Numbered from the stretch's first letter, positions 37,244 through 46,501 are shown. The stretch: DNA of 64,000 nt from Harmothoe impar (GCA_947462335.1 OX381709.1:37776186-37840185), one strand, 5' to 3'. Made by a program: numbers and translations. The notes: a model not told the origin generated them from the letters alone.

Positions 37244-38233
37244 TTAGTCCACCAGATAAGCCTTATCATTGAGAAATATGTCCATGGCTATCTTTTTGTC
37301 CAAGACTATCTTTGAGTCCAGAGAACGTGTCAGGTAGAATAAGACACTCATCGATTTCCAATCACCTAAGTTTTTGATGTCAATCAAGGAAATACCATTC
37401 TCAGCCAGCAAGCTGGCCCCCCCTCTACGCATGGAATGAGAGGACATTTTGATCAATTTACACACATTGCACAGATTTGTCAACCTTTTACTATACCACT
37501 TATAAGAGCCCCTGACAAAGACTCCTTGAGTCATATACCCCACTAACTGAGAGTCTGGTGACGGGTGAGTAACCCTACTCAAGAATAACATAAGAAATGT
37601 ATACACACAGAAAATGGACCCTTTTATAGGAACAAAGGGGATGAACAGAACCCTTTCTTGAAAACAAATGGTTTTTGTCCTGCGGACTGACAGTCCTACT
37701 CCCCATGATTCCCAACTTAAGTCACCCAATGTGACTCCCATATCTGACTCCAGAATATTTGATTTACGCAACAGTCCCCTGAAACCTAGCAAAATTGCTA
37801 ACCAGAAAGCCAGATCCTGATCCAGATCCATATCTAAGGCATTGAATATGGTAACTAAATCCCCTAAGGTGGCAGGCCTAGCCTGGACCGTCACATCCCC
37901 CAGGGTACGCTTCACCCCCCTAAGTGTTATAACCAGCTCAAATTGACTCGGATCTACATGAGGTAACCCACACATATCATGTAATAACCATACTGCGCCC
38001 AGGTATTGGGTGATTGATTTATAGCATAATCTATCTGATAGATGAATTATATACAGGAGAATCATATCTAATGATGCTGGCAGGGGATCCCTATACTCAT
38101 ATTCTTCACAAAAATCAAAATATGACCTCCATTGCGACGATCTAGTGGATTTTGAGTTGTCTGACATCCACCTAGACTGCATTACCCTGAGCTTCCTTCT
38201 CAATGCCTCACCTGAAACAGCACAACCACTCAT
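37244..38233 (-). CDS. Tyrosine recombinase of the Ngaro element
   Basis: The frame codes for 329 residues from the ATG at 38233. The upstream part of the frame, to 38296, begins with TTG. Family residues are visible: the first catalytic arginine in GFRGLLRKSN (R at about residue 156), HSMRR (H about 266, R about 269), W in LGDWKS (about 292) and the nucleophile tyrosine in SVLFYL (about 300). This R...HxxR...Y set defines tyrosine recombinases, which in DIRS-order elements insert a circular DNA copy in place of a DDE integrase. The ATG lies inside the end of pol, overlapping it by 26 nt in the +1 frame, so it is probably expressed by re-initiation or a frameshift. The N-terminal half is helical, like core-binding domains. 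No disrupting mutation is seen. Confidence 0.93.
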   Translation of the reverse strand: MSGCAVSGEALRRKLRVMQSRWMSDNSKSTRSSQWRSYFDFCEEYEYRDPLPASLDMILLYIIHLSDRLCYKSITQYLGAVWLLHDMCGLPHVDPSQFELVITLRGVKRTLGDVTVQARPATLGDLVTIFNALDMDLDQDLAFWLAILLGFRGLLRKSNILESDMGVTLGDLSWESWGVGLSVRRTKTICFQERVLFIPFVPIKGSIFCVYTFLMLFLSRVTHPSPDSQLVGYMTQGVFVRGSYKWYSKRLTNLCNVCKLIKMSSHSMRRGGASLLAENGISLIDIKNLGDWKSMSVLFYLTRSLDSKIVLDKKIAMDIFLNDKAYLVD

Positions 38234-40607
38234 TAAATGAAGGTGGGAGTGTTCCGAGACTCCTAGAGTCAGATAATCTAGAGAGATAATCAGCAACAGT
38301 ATTTTCTTTAGTACTAATCCACTTTGACACTACCTGAATATTATATAAGCAACATCTCCAGAAAAGCTCCCTGAGCCACCACATAGCCTTGACACTTTTT
38401 GACCTGCCTGTCCTAATCATCCACTTCACCTGTGTGTTATCGGTCCATACTGTCACCTTTGAATCTCTCCATCTCTCACCCCATCTATCAATTGCTGCTA
38501 GAACGGGCCACAGCTCAAGGAGGTTGATATCATCCACCGGGTCATATTCAATGGGCTCCTTAGACCAATGATGATCCAAGTATGTCTGACTCGCCCCTTC
38601 TAATTCTTCAACCCAGAAGCCTGCAAGCCAATCCCCGTCCCATCTAGCTCCAAACCCCGACATAGAAGAATCTGTTTCTAATTTGATTTTTGGACCATTT
38701 TTGGACTTGATAATTTTTGCCTTACCATTGAAAATTTCGCAAAAATTTTTCCACCAGACTAGGTCTTCCTTCATCCACCCTGGGATATGAACTATCTTCT
38801 CACCATCTGGTAAGTAACGAATTAAATTAATGATCCGTCTGGAGAATGTTCTCCCCCCCCTCACCACCTGACTGGCATGTGCTAGGTGCCCTGCCAAGAC
38901 CTGGAGGTCTTTTTTTGTACAACATGTCTTTTGTTTGAACTCTTCAACAAGACTTAAGGTCTTTTTCACTTTGTCTGCCGGTAGTCTCAGTTCCATAGCA
39001 ACACTGTCGAACTCTATACCTAAGTATCTGACGACACGACTGGCCGTAGCTACTTTTTTCCATGCAATATGGAATCCCAGGCTACGCAAGATCTCAATCA
39101 GGACAGCCTGATTCCTCCTGCACTCCTCCCTAGTATCACCTATGACCAGGAAGTCATCTAGGTAACCAAATACCCTATGTATCTTCCTACGCTTGAGGCA
39201 CCTGATAACAAATTCCGTCAATTTTGAGAAAATGAAGGGGGCACATTTAAGCCCAAATGATAACGAACAATCCACAAAATATTCGTCCCTGCCTTCCAGA
39301 TTCCAGGAAAACCCCTGTTTCTGTCTATCCCCAGGGAAAATTGGGACCGACCTGTACGCTGCACTAACATCCACTACAGAAAAATAGCAACCAGGGGTAA
39401 TATCTTCCACAATATCGTCCACTTTCACATACTGGAATTTTTCACAAGTGGAGCTCATGTGGTCATTTATGCTCTCATTTTCAGGACCTGGTAACCCCCT
39501 ACTACAGTCAGTTATCGGCCTGATTGACCCATCAGGCTTATAAATAGCCCCCATGGAATGTACACACGTAGGCTTATCCTTTACTCTGCATACCTTACCA
39601 CACAATAACTCCTGTCTGACCAGATTGTCCATTTTTACCTTGGCCTTACCCTTGGTAATAGAGTCATAATTTGACCTGCAGTATGATTTGTCAAATTCAG
39701 GGTCAACAATCCTAAATCCTTCACTAACCCCTGTGAATATAAATTCTGCCTCTCGATCAACCTCCTCGTGGTTGAAACATTCATCGAAAAAAACACAAGG
39801 ATTGAGCTGAACCTGCGAACCTGCCAGCCTATGGCTACCACAACATTTCGACCCACAAGGACGAGAAAAATAACTATCATTGTATTTAACAGACGCCTTT
39901 ACCTTAGGTAGACGCGTTGTCACTGGTGGGCGATAAACGGGAACGTCGCTTGAATTGTCACTGCTAGACCACAATTGAACGTAATCTTCCGTATAATCAT
40001 AGTCTGAGTCCATCTCCACCTCCTCACAATAAATACAATTGTCACTGCCATGTATACTGCAAGAATTAAACGATAATTCCACACCCGAATCACAACTCTC
40101 GAGATCTTCGCCTTGCTGGTAGCCATTTTGAATGATGACGTCATCGGTCTCCGCCGACCTCTCGTCCAACCTCTCGCGCCCGCCGAGATCCAAGATGGCG
40201 GCGCCCACAAAAGGGGCGTGACCGCCCAAACACACGTCTTTACCAACCGAATTTATGGAATTACCTACGTTACAAGCCAGATCCCGACCGACAGAACTCA
40301 GGTCAAGTTCCTCGGTCGAGACACCACCAGAAAAAATTGAAAAAAGGGGATGCTCTGCCCCACAACCTTCAGGAACAGTGAATTTCGGGCGTCCCAACCC
40401 CCGAAAGGGGCCACCCTCGATGCAACCAGACTGACCTGCCACGCCCCCTTCCTCGCTGAGGCACGCGGTACCAACTCGTATGTTATTCAATTCCTCCAAT
40501 TCCACCAATTCAATACCCTTGACTGCCTGTCTGGGAACTAATACCTCTATGCCTGCCTGGCTACATTCTAACACCCCTACCTTAGATCTGGAAGGAGCTG
40601 CCCTATC
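38208..40607 (-). CDS. Ngaro pol: reverse transcriptase and RNase H
   Basis: The frame is open from the codon after the gag UAG to 38208; 788 residues are counted from a GTG at 40574. Reverse transcriptase spans about residues 290-525, with VVDVSAAYR (motif A), SFGLKCAPFIF (motif B) and YLDDFLVIG (active-site DD at 473-474). RNase H spans about 630-770, with acidic residues in ETDSSMSG (D634), LLELW (E687), WTDN (D712) and VADYLSR (D762). The first 290 residues are acidic, with a CGSKCCGSH cluster, and match no domain I know. No ATG precedes residue 188, so pol has no obvious start of its own. It is in the same frame as gag, so stop readthrough is the simplest expression route. The methyltransferase-like domain of DIRS1 elements is not seen. 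Confidence 0.93.
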   Translation of the reverse strand, partial: DRAAPSRSKVGVLECSQAGIEVLVPRQAVKGIELVELEELNNIRVGTACLSEEGGVAGQSGCIEGGPFRGLGRPKFTVPEGCGAEHPLFSIFSGGVSTEELDLSSVGRDLACNVGNSINSVGKDVCLGGHAPFVGAAILDLGGRERLDERSAETDDVIIQNGYQQGEDLESCDSGVELSFNSCSIHGSDNCIYCEEVEMDSDYDYTEDYVQLWSSSDNSSDVPVYRPPVTTRLPKVKASVKYNDSYFSRPCGSKCCGSHRLAGSQVQLNPCVFFDECFNHEEVDREAEFIFTGVSEGFRIVDPEFDKSYCRSNYDSITKGKAKVKMDNLVRQELLCGKVCRVKDKPTCVHSMGAIYKPDGSIRPITDCSRGLPGPENESINDHMSSTCEKFQYVKVDDIVEDITPGCYFSVVDVSAAYRSVPIFPGDRQKQGFSWNLEGRDEYFVDCSLSFGLKCAPFIFSKLTEFVIRCLKRRKIHRVFGYLDDFLVIGDTREECRRNQAVLIEILRSLGFHIAWKKVATASRVVRYLGIEFDSVAMELRLPADKVKKTLSLVEEFKQKTCCTKKDLQVLAGHLAHASQVVRGGRTFSRRIINLIRYLPDGEKIVHIPGWMKEDLVWWKNFCEIFNGKAKIIKSKNGPKIKLETDSSMSGFGARWDGDWLAGFWVEELEGASQTYLDHHWSKEPIEYDPVDDINLLELWPVLAAIDRWGERWRDSKVTVWTDNTQVKWMIRTGRSKSVKAMWWLRELFWRCCLYNIQVVSKWISTKENTVADYLSRLSDSRSLGTLPPSFNEWLCCFR

Positions 40608-40610
40608 CTA
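40608..40610 (-). promoter_or_regulatory. Single in-frame UAG separating gag and pol
   Basis: The context is GAA UAG GAU AGG after an AAGAAAAAA run. Gag and pol are in the same frame, and no other stop occurs between them. It could be a programmed readthrough stop, as at some retroviral gag-pol junctions. Alternatives are a private point mutation in a fused gag-pol, or internal initiation. The A-run is not in the phase of a standard -1 slippery heptamer, and none is needed. Confidence 0.55.
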
Positions 40611-41510
40611 TTCTTTTTTCTTTTGAGGACACGCCATGATGGGGTGACCCCCCCTGCACTCCTGGCAGACATGAGGAAATCTGCAGTCATGAGGAAATCT
40701 ACACCCCGATTCTTTGTTAAATTCGAAGCAGTAATCATTCCTTCTACCGCTACCGCTACCGTAGCTTCCCTCACCAAAGACCAGCTGCTGCCCTTTGACT
40801 CCCTGGACTCCCGTGACTCCCTGAACGATTGATCTCGAAGGTCCTCCTCTGATCAAGTCTGCTGGGATGAACCTCTGGCCCTTCAGCGGGTTTGGACTCT
40901 CCTTCTTCCTGCCCAACAACGACTGAAGCAAGGCTGCGTATCCACTGCTGCCCAATCCACTGCTGCCCACCTCCTCGGAGTCACCGGCGTCACCTGACTC
41001 CCCGCCGGCGCCATCTTGCCCGACGTCTTCCTCGCCTGGATTCCACTGAGATTGTAGATAGGCTGACATGCCCGACGTATCCGGAACCTGCTTGGCTGAC
41101 TTGGCTGATGCTAGTAACTTTGCCTGGGCTTTTTCCTGGGATTTCGTCATGATCTGGGCTGCCGCGGCGTCGCCCACTCCCAGCCCCTGCATTAAGCCCG
41201 TTAATACTAGCATTTGACCCTCCATGAGTCTGCGGGACGCCTGCATTTCCGCCAACATGGCTCCTATTGTGCTCTCATCCAACTGCACCCGTTCCTGAGA
41301 CTCTCCTGACTGACTCTTGCCCAAGTACTCCTCTGAGTCATCAGACATCTGTTGTGAGTCCACATACAGTCTCCAGCCTTCACCGTCCGCGTCTTTGGCC
41401 TTGCACAAAATGGCCTTTTTCTTAGCCTCAATCACGTATGGACATGGTTTACCACCCTTTGGTACGTGTGATTCCCTGCATTCGCTGCACTTTTGTAACT
41501 TCTTATCCAT
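40608..41510 (-). CDS. Ngaro gag-like ORF1 with CCCH and CCHC zinc motifs
   Basis: 300 residues from an ATG at 41510 that lies 29 bp inside repeat B. The N-terminus has KCSECRESH, a possible metal-binding CxxC. About residues 75-140 form a methionine/alanine-rich, probably helical segment that could mediate assembly. The C-terminus has C-x8-C-x5-C-x3-H (starting YCFEFNKESGC) running straight into C-x2-C-x3-H-x4-C (CQECRGGHPIMAC), a nucleic-acid-binding tail typical of ORF1 in DIRS-order elements. It ends KKKE-UAG, and the same frame continues open as pol. The role is inferred to be the structural or RNA-binding protein of the retrotransposition particle. Confidence 0.85.
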   Translation of the reverse strand: MDKKLQKCSECRESHVPKGGKPCPYVIEAKKKAILCKAKDADGEGWRLYVDSQQMSDDSEEYLGKSQSGESQERVQLDESTIGAMLAEMQASRRLMEGQMLVLTGLMQGLGVGDAAAAQIMTKSQEKAQAKLLASAKSAKQVPDTSGMSAYLQSQWNPGEEDVGQDGAGGESGDAGDSEEVGSSGLGSSGYAALLQSLLGRKKESPNPLKGQRFIPADLIRGGPSRSIVQGVTGVQGVKGQQLVFGEGSYGSGSGRRNDYCFEFNKESGCRFPHDCRFPHVCQECRGGHPIMACPQKKKE

Positions 41511-41538
41511 GGTTGGAAGTACCGGTAACTTCTAAACC

Positions 41539-41695
41539 ATATCACAATACACGTCCGTCTATGTCTGTTACATGGAGGCTTCTGGCAATCCTTTGTCCTC
41601 GCTCAAGTTTGGCGCGAGCGAGTACCACCCTCCCTCACTAGGTGGCGACAGTCTCTTGCATTTATAGCACCATAATGCGTGCATTCATGGATACA
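41539..41695 (-). repeat. Ngaro split repeat B, 5' terminal copy
   Basis: 157 bp, identical by eye to 36934-37090. It forms the 5' end in element sense, so it probably carries the promoter and leader just upstream of the gag ATG. The same CTCF-like CACTAGGTGGCG occurs at 41637-41648. Confidence 0.93.
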
Positions 41696-42370
41696 AATAT
41701 TGTGGTCATGTTACAAGTAGTAAAGGCAGTCTAGAGCCGCGGCTAACACCTTAAGCTTGTTGCTGCTGTTCACGACGTAATGACAAAGAGTGGCCCACTC
41801 AGCGGACGGCCGCTCATTAGCATGATAACGGCACCCATCCGTCTCCTCTCCCTAGCCCTAGCCCCCCTCCCCACCTCCCCACCTCGTCCTCTGTCCTCTC
41901 AGTCTTCCTCCAGGACGCGGCTTCCTCCTGGCAAGCTACTGCAGCAAATGACTATGTAAGTGGTGGTAGGCTGCGGGCACTGGAGGAAGCCACTATGTAC
42001 ATAGGCCCTGAGTGGTTGAAGCCATCAACCCACATCGTCAAGTCAATAGGCCCTACCTGATGAGAATGTGGCGGCGTGCGCTGGCCGGGCTTAGACTATG
42101 GCCTGATTACCTTTGACTTTGTTAGCCCAACCTGTACCAACACCACTCAATATCTAACTGTGTGGGCATACAAAGGAGCACGGACACCCATTAGACACCA
42201 GTCAGCAGGCTGTACATATGCATGCCAAGGGAAAAGAACACGCTCGTTAGAAACATAAAGAAGGTCCGACAGAATTACCAGAGAGATGGTTTAAATGGCC
42301 GGCGGTACGGAGACGGCGGAGGAACGGGAGTAAATATAAAATATGCAGGTTAAGTGGGCACAACAGGGAT
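41696..42370. other. Anonymous sequence beyond the Ngaro insertion
   Basis: No supported gene. GC content rises towards the promoter-like cluster that follows. Confidence 0.4.
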
Positions 42371-42520
42371 CAACATGGCGGCCATGGGCGCCGCACCACC
42401 TCCCAGCCTCCTCTCCCCTGTGTCAAGGTCACTCCCACTTCCGGCGGTCCTACTGCGCATGCAAAGAACGACAGCACTGCATTATGGGTAAATCCCAGGT
42501 CCTGCCCTCTGGTGACTGAG
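42371..42520. promoter_or_regulatory. Promoter-like cluster (YY1, ETS, NRF1, CTCF-type motifs)
   Basis: AACATGGCGGC (YY1-like, 42372-42382), ACTTCCGG (ETS, 42437-42444), TGCGCATGC (NRF1, 42454-42462) and TGCCCTCTGGTGAC (CTCF-like on the minus strand, 42503-42516) lie in order over 150 bp of GC-rich DNA. This set is characteristic of TATA-less promoters of broadly expressed animal genes. No adjoining exon was recognised on either side. Confidence 0.45.
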
Positions 42521-42690
42521 GGGAATATGACTCGCGGGGTTCTACGAGACTGCTTTTAGGAAGGTGGTGGTGACGGTTGGCGGGGGGGGGGGGGGGTTAT
42601 AATTATAACATGTGGTACTGTAGTAAGGCAGATTATCTTTTCCACAGTCATCAAATGGAATGTTCTTCTTTCTATTTGCGGGTTCTTCTA

Positions 42691-42691
<1 letters not shown>
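42521..42691. other. Spacer with poly-G run
   Basis: A run of about 17 G lies near 42580-42596. Nothing else was recognised. Confidence 0.5.
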
Positions 42692-42726
<35 letters not shown>

Positions 42727-42739
42727 CTCTCTCTCTCGC

Positions 42740-42808
<69 letters not shown>

Positions 42809-42825
42809 CTCTCTCTCTCACTCAC
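42692..42825. repeat. (CT)n microsatellite
   Basis: About 65 CT units with a few CG or TT interruptions. The Leu-Ser frames over it are artefacts. Confidence 0.95.
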
Positions 42826-44854
42826 TCTACACTACTCGGCCCCCCGTATTTATTTTGGTCTTAACAGCTTTAATGATATTATAATAACATCTATATGTAT
42901 TATCTGCTTCCCTGTACCAAGCTCCTTCATCTTACACCTGAATCCCAATCTCCCACGCCATCCCTTCATCTTCTTTTATCTGCCCATGTTGGTCCTTGAC
43001 CGTACCTTAACTTCTAGGGTTAGTAGGTATGACACCCCCTCCCCCTCCCCGCCAACTGATTTCCAACACAAAGACACAAGTAACTCCAAAGACTCCGTCC
43101 AAACAGAAGGGATCAAACACAACTAAAAACAGCGTTTTAACAAAAACACACTCACTAATGGCATTGGCGTGAGGGCGACCTCTATGTGTATCAAGTGGTT
43201 CAGGTTTTACCTTCTGGTTTGTTATATAAAAGGGGGTGAGAGTGCGACTGGGATGCAGCAAGAAGGGTTGGACTCTTTCAACAGCTCTCGCCTCGCATAT
43301 AACCAACCCATTGTCTTACCTCAGCCTGGCACCTTTGACATTGGAAGATGTCGTGCAGGCCCCATCTGACACCTGCAGGTGTTCAGGTGTGGCTGGGGGA
43401 AGTGCTTTCAGTGTGAACTTGTAAGGTAAGGTAATGGCTCTTTCCTAATCTGAGACACATGTTTACACGGCGCGAGCAGCTCACCACGCACACTGAGCAG
43501 CTCTAGAGCACGCAGATACCTATTTCCATTCCCTCAGGTGTTCCTACAGATCAATCAGATACATACCTCTGTAGCTTATTAACTAACGTGCGCCAAAGGA
43601 GATCACAAGGGGCAACAAATTAAACCTATTAGAATACCACTCATCTCAATGCCTTCTCCATCTTCAAGCAGCAAGCTGTAAACATCATATATCAGCTGCC
43701 ATGGGATCTACTTTTGAACTTGATAAATAGTGTGATAGTGATAGAAAATATGTTAAGTGAAGACATTAAATGCGGTTTGCTTTAGGGTGGGGTTCTTACT
43801 TTTATCTTTATATCCAAGGGGGAAACGATTGAAATAAAAATGGGTCCAAGTGTTGATCCTTGGAGCACACAGAATTCATGTACATTGTTCTAAGAACAGA
43901 ACCTCGTCTGTGTTTAGAATAAGCCCATATATATGGGCCTTTCTTTCGTGCTAGGCCTAAGGTCTTCTAAGGTCACATATTCAGAATGTCCTGCAAAACC
44001 TTTCGGCCTGCCTATCGTAAACTCATTAATGGATATCAGAACCATTTATAGGTTATTCACCTTCAATGTGTGTTAATAGTTATGACATGCATGCCAGTTT
44101 TATTGTCGCGTATTTGCATTAGTTATGGATATAGTATAATATTATGCTACCTAACTAACAGTATTCAGACAGATCCCCTCCAGGGTAGTGTCATATGCCA
44201 GCCAAGGGAGTATAGCTAGTTTAGAGGACTGCCCTGGGGGTGAATGGACAGACTGGGCCTAGCACCACTTAGCAAGTAGAGCAAACACTGCTACACCTAG
44301 GCCCCCCTCAGATTCCTCCTTGATTGATTTATGGATATCAGTGTCATTACAACCTGGCCATGGGCATTGACCTGTCATGTAAATCAGTTAAGGTGGTGAT
44401 GTATACCTTTGAAAACACCTCAATGGTGTCCTTTTTTTAATTTGACTTCAAACAATGAAAAGAAGGAAACATTGTTTTTTCATATTTGATATGTGTCAAG
44501 ATTCTAGCCAGAATGATATAGGAGAGGAATCATGATGCATACTAATTAACATATAAACATATAGCACACAAGATGAAGTCTTCCAGCTTCAACATTTTTC
44601 ATGATTTACCAGCTTCCACGCACCAATCACATGTATCATAATATACATGTTCTATGCTTATAAGTCTTAACTATGGAGGCAACCTTGACCTGATTCGTTC
44701 TCAAGAAATCACTCAGCTCTGCTGATGCAATCCATAATAGGGGAACTGAACAGATATCCCCGTCCATCCCCACTTCCTCCCTACAAACTGCCTATGTATA
44801 CATATATAAGAATACAAACACCTGCATAAGACATGTCGCCACGTCTGATCTCGG
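42826..44854. other. Anonymous non-coding region
   Basis: No supported gene. A 16-bp perfect palindrome GCCCATATATATGGGC lies at 43923-43938. Confidence 0.45.
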
Positions 44855-44924
44855 CACCATGTTTGATTTAGCCGCCATGTTTGAATTAGCAGCCATGTTT
44901 GATTTGGCCGCCATCTTTGATCCC
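44855..44924. repeat. 18-bp tandem repeat carrying YY1-like sites
   Basis: Nearly four units of CGCCATGTTTGATTTAGC, at 44855, 44873, 44891 and 44909. On the minus strand each unit has AAACATGGYGGC or, in the last, AAGATGGCGGC, close to the YY1 consensus. The array is a homotypic cluster at 18-bp spacing, with no coding capacity of note. Confidence 0.75.
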
Positions 44925-45434
44925 TAGAGTCAGCCTCTTCCTGTGCCTGTTTGCCCACAACTAAGATCCAGTCCTAAGGCAGTCAGGGGCCGCTCAGACA
45001 GTGGACACCCGGGCATCAGGTGAGGGATCCACCCCTCTTGTGCTGGGATTAACGCCCTGGAGGAGCCTGCTCCCTGGCATCGTGGGGGGCTGGAGGGGAT
45101 GTTTGGTTAGCAGACATAGTGAGATTACTTGGATTAAGGGGCCCAGACTCAGTGTCTTTTCTTCGGCACCGACACCTAACCAAACTTTGTACTGGGCCAG
45201 GGTGAATCTTCCAGACGTCTCCGTGATGCATGCATAACCATCCCAACTTAGATTTGTGTTAAAGGATGATTTTTAAATGATGGTTATCTCATTATCTTGT
45301 AGTAATATTTACTGGACTTATATTATACCATAGACGTGTTATATAATATCATCTTTGTATCACCTCTTGTAGCGTGTATATGTTTTAATAACAGTGCGTG
45401 GATAACGCTGCTACACTATATGACCTTCTGTCTT
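44925..45434. other. Anonymous sequence
   Basis: No supported gene or repeat. Confidence 0.4.
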
Positions 45435-45566
45435 CACTGTTAGAAGTAAGTACATGTACTATCCTGCACAGCAAATACTGGGGGCAACTTTGGTTCCGGT
45501 AGATTGTGCTGTAGACCTACAGCAAGTCAGCTCATGTATATTTACAGCACATATACTGTACAGTAA

Positions 45567-45800
45567 GGCCAAAAGAAAAATGTTTGTTTCTGGTAACCCT
45601 CTTTTTTTTTCTTTTTTTCCACATTTTTTCCTACATGCCAGTTTTTACGGTTTGTAAATCGGATAATTTTAAGGGTTTCAGAGGAAAAATGCTAAAACTA
45701 GGCCTAAAATAGGTAAATTAAAAAAACAACGAAATTCGACCGACCGGGTCTGGTTTGTCTGACCATCTTACCAGAAACCAACCTTTTCTTTTATTTGGCC
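45567..45800. mobile_element. PIF/Harbinger-like MITE (GGCCAAAA ends)
   Basis: Left end GGCCAAAAGAAAAATGTTTG then TTTCTGGTAA; minus-strand right end GGCCAAATAAAAGAAAAGG then TTGGTTTCTGGTAAG. TAA flanks both sides (45564-45566 and 45801-45803), a TWA duplication. It is the same family as 28374-28594. Confidence 0.75.
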
Positions 45801-45984
45801 TAATAGCAAAATCTACTGTTACTGTACAGCAGAATTAATTGTAAAACCAAATCTGAAGGTCTAGGGTCCGCTTCTCAAGGCTGGTGATATTTTAATCACC
45901 ATGAATTACCTTTTAATTATCATAAATTATCTAGAATAACCTAATAGACTACCACATAAAACTATAATAAAAACAGTTCATTGA

Positions 45985-46152
45985 CAGACTTACATATCAC
46001 TTTTTGAAAAATAGATCAAAACATAATGGACCTATAGTTTCATGACAAGCCTGGCTGGGCATTGAACTAGGTACCTTCCTATCACTGTTCCACGTGTGTC
46101 TGAGTGAGCTATCGAGGTAGCTGGAGTAAGGCCTGCAGCATAGCTCTTATAT
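45985..46152 (-). mobile_element. tRNA-derived SINE-like unit, copy a
   Basis: On the minus strand it has an A-box-like TAGCTCACTCAGACA and, about 35 nt on, a B-box-like GGTACCTAGTTCAATGCC, in the spacing of a tRNA gene. It lacks a proper acceptor stem, so it is a SINE head or tRNA relic. It shares flanking sequence (TAYAGTTTCWTCATG, GGCCTTACTCCAGCT) with copy b. Confidence 0.55.
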
Positions 46153-46333
46153 AGATGATCAGATGGATGAGTGAAAGGAAAAGATATTTAGGACCTCTTG
46201 CAAATCAAGTGCAAGGTTGACCCTGTAGTGCTAGAACCATATGTAATGTAGAGTTTGCTAAAGGTCTATTTTGTCCTGCGTACAAAACAACATTTCATGT
46301 TTTTCTTTAAAAAATATCTAGGAAGTATCTTGT

Positions 46334-46501
46334 GTGGATTTGCATATCACTTTTAGAAAAGAATTCAAAACATGAAGAAACTATAGATTCATGACTAGCC
46401 TGACTGGGAATTGAACTGGGGACCTGTCTATCACTGTCCCATGATGTAACTGAGTAAGTTATGGAGGCAGCTGGAGTAAGGCCTGCAGCATGGCTCTCAT
46501 A
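46334..46501 (-). mobile_element. tRNA-derived SINE-like unit, copy b
   Basis: A direct repeat of copy a about 350 bp away. Its minus strand has GGTCCCCAGTTCAATTCCC (B-box-like) and a degraded A box. Both copies extend beyond the tRNA-like core into the same tail ending near GATATGCAAATC. Confidence 0.55.

Larger units (their letters stand above)
36800..41695 (-). mobile_element. Ngaro-type (DIRS order) tyrosine-recombinase retrotransposon, apparently intact
   Basis: In element sense (minus strand) the order is repeat B (41695-41539), gag, pol (RT-RNase H), tyrosine recombinase, then repeat A (37209-37091), repeat B (37090-36934) and repeat A (36918-36800). This A-B-A tail with a lone B head is the split-direct-repeat layout of Ngaro-type elements; LTR elements and DIRS1 (inverted repeats) differ. 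Repeat B is 157 bp and repeat A 119 bp, and by eye each pair is identical. There is no integrase frame and no target-site duplication, as expected for recombinase-mediated insertion of a circular intermediate. All three frames are open apart from one UAG between gag and pol. Total length about 4.9 kb. Confidence 0.95.

Noticed and set aside
36797..37315. Plus-strand frames repeated at 36.8, 37.0 and 41.4 kb
   Set aside because: They are antisense shadows of the Ngaro split repeats.
36800..41695. Interpretation as an LTR retrotransposon or endogenous retrovirus
   Set aside because: There is no DDE integrase, protease or envelope frame. The repeats are split (A-B-A with a lone B) and the integration enzyme is a tyrosine recombinase.
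42577..42884. Leu-Ser repeat frames
   Set aside because: They are translations of the (CT)n microsatellite.
44713..44958. Minus frame with repeated NQTW-like units
   Set aside because: It is explained by the 18-bp tandem repeat at 44855-44924.
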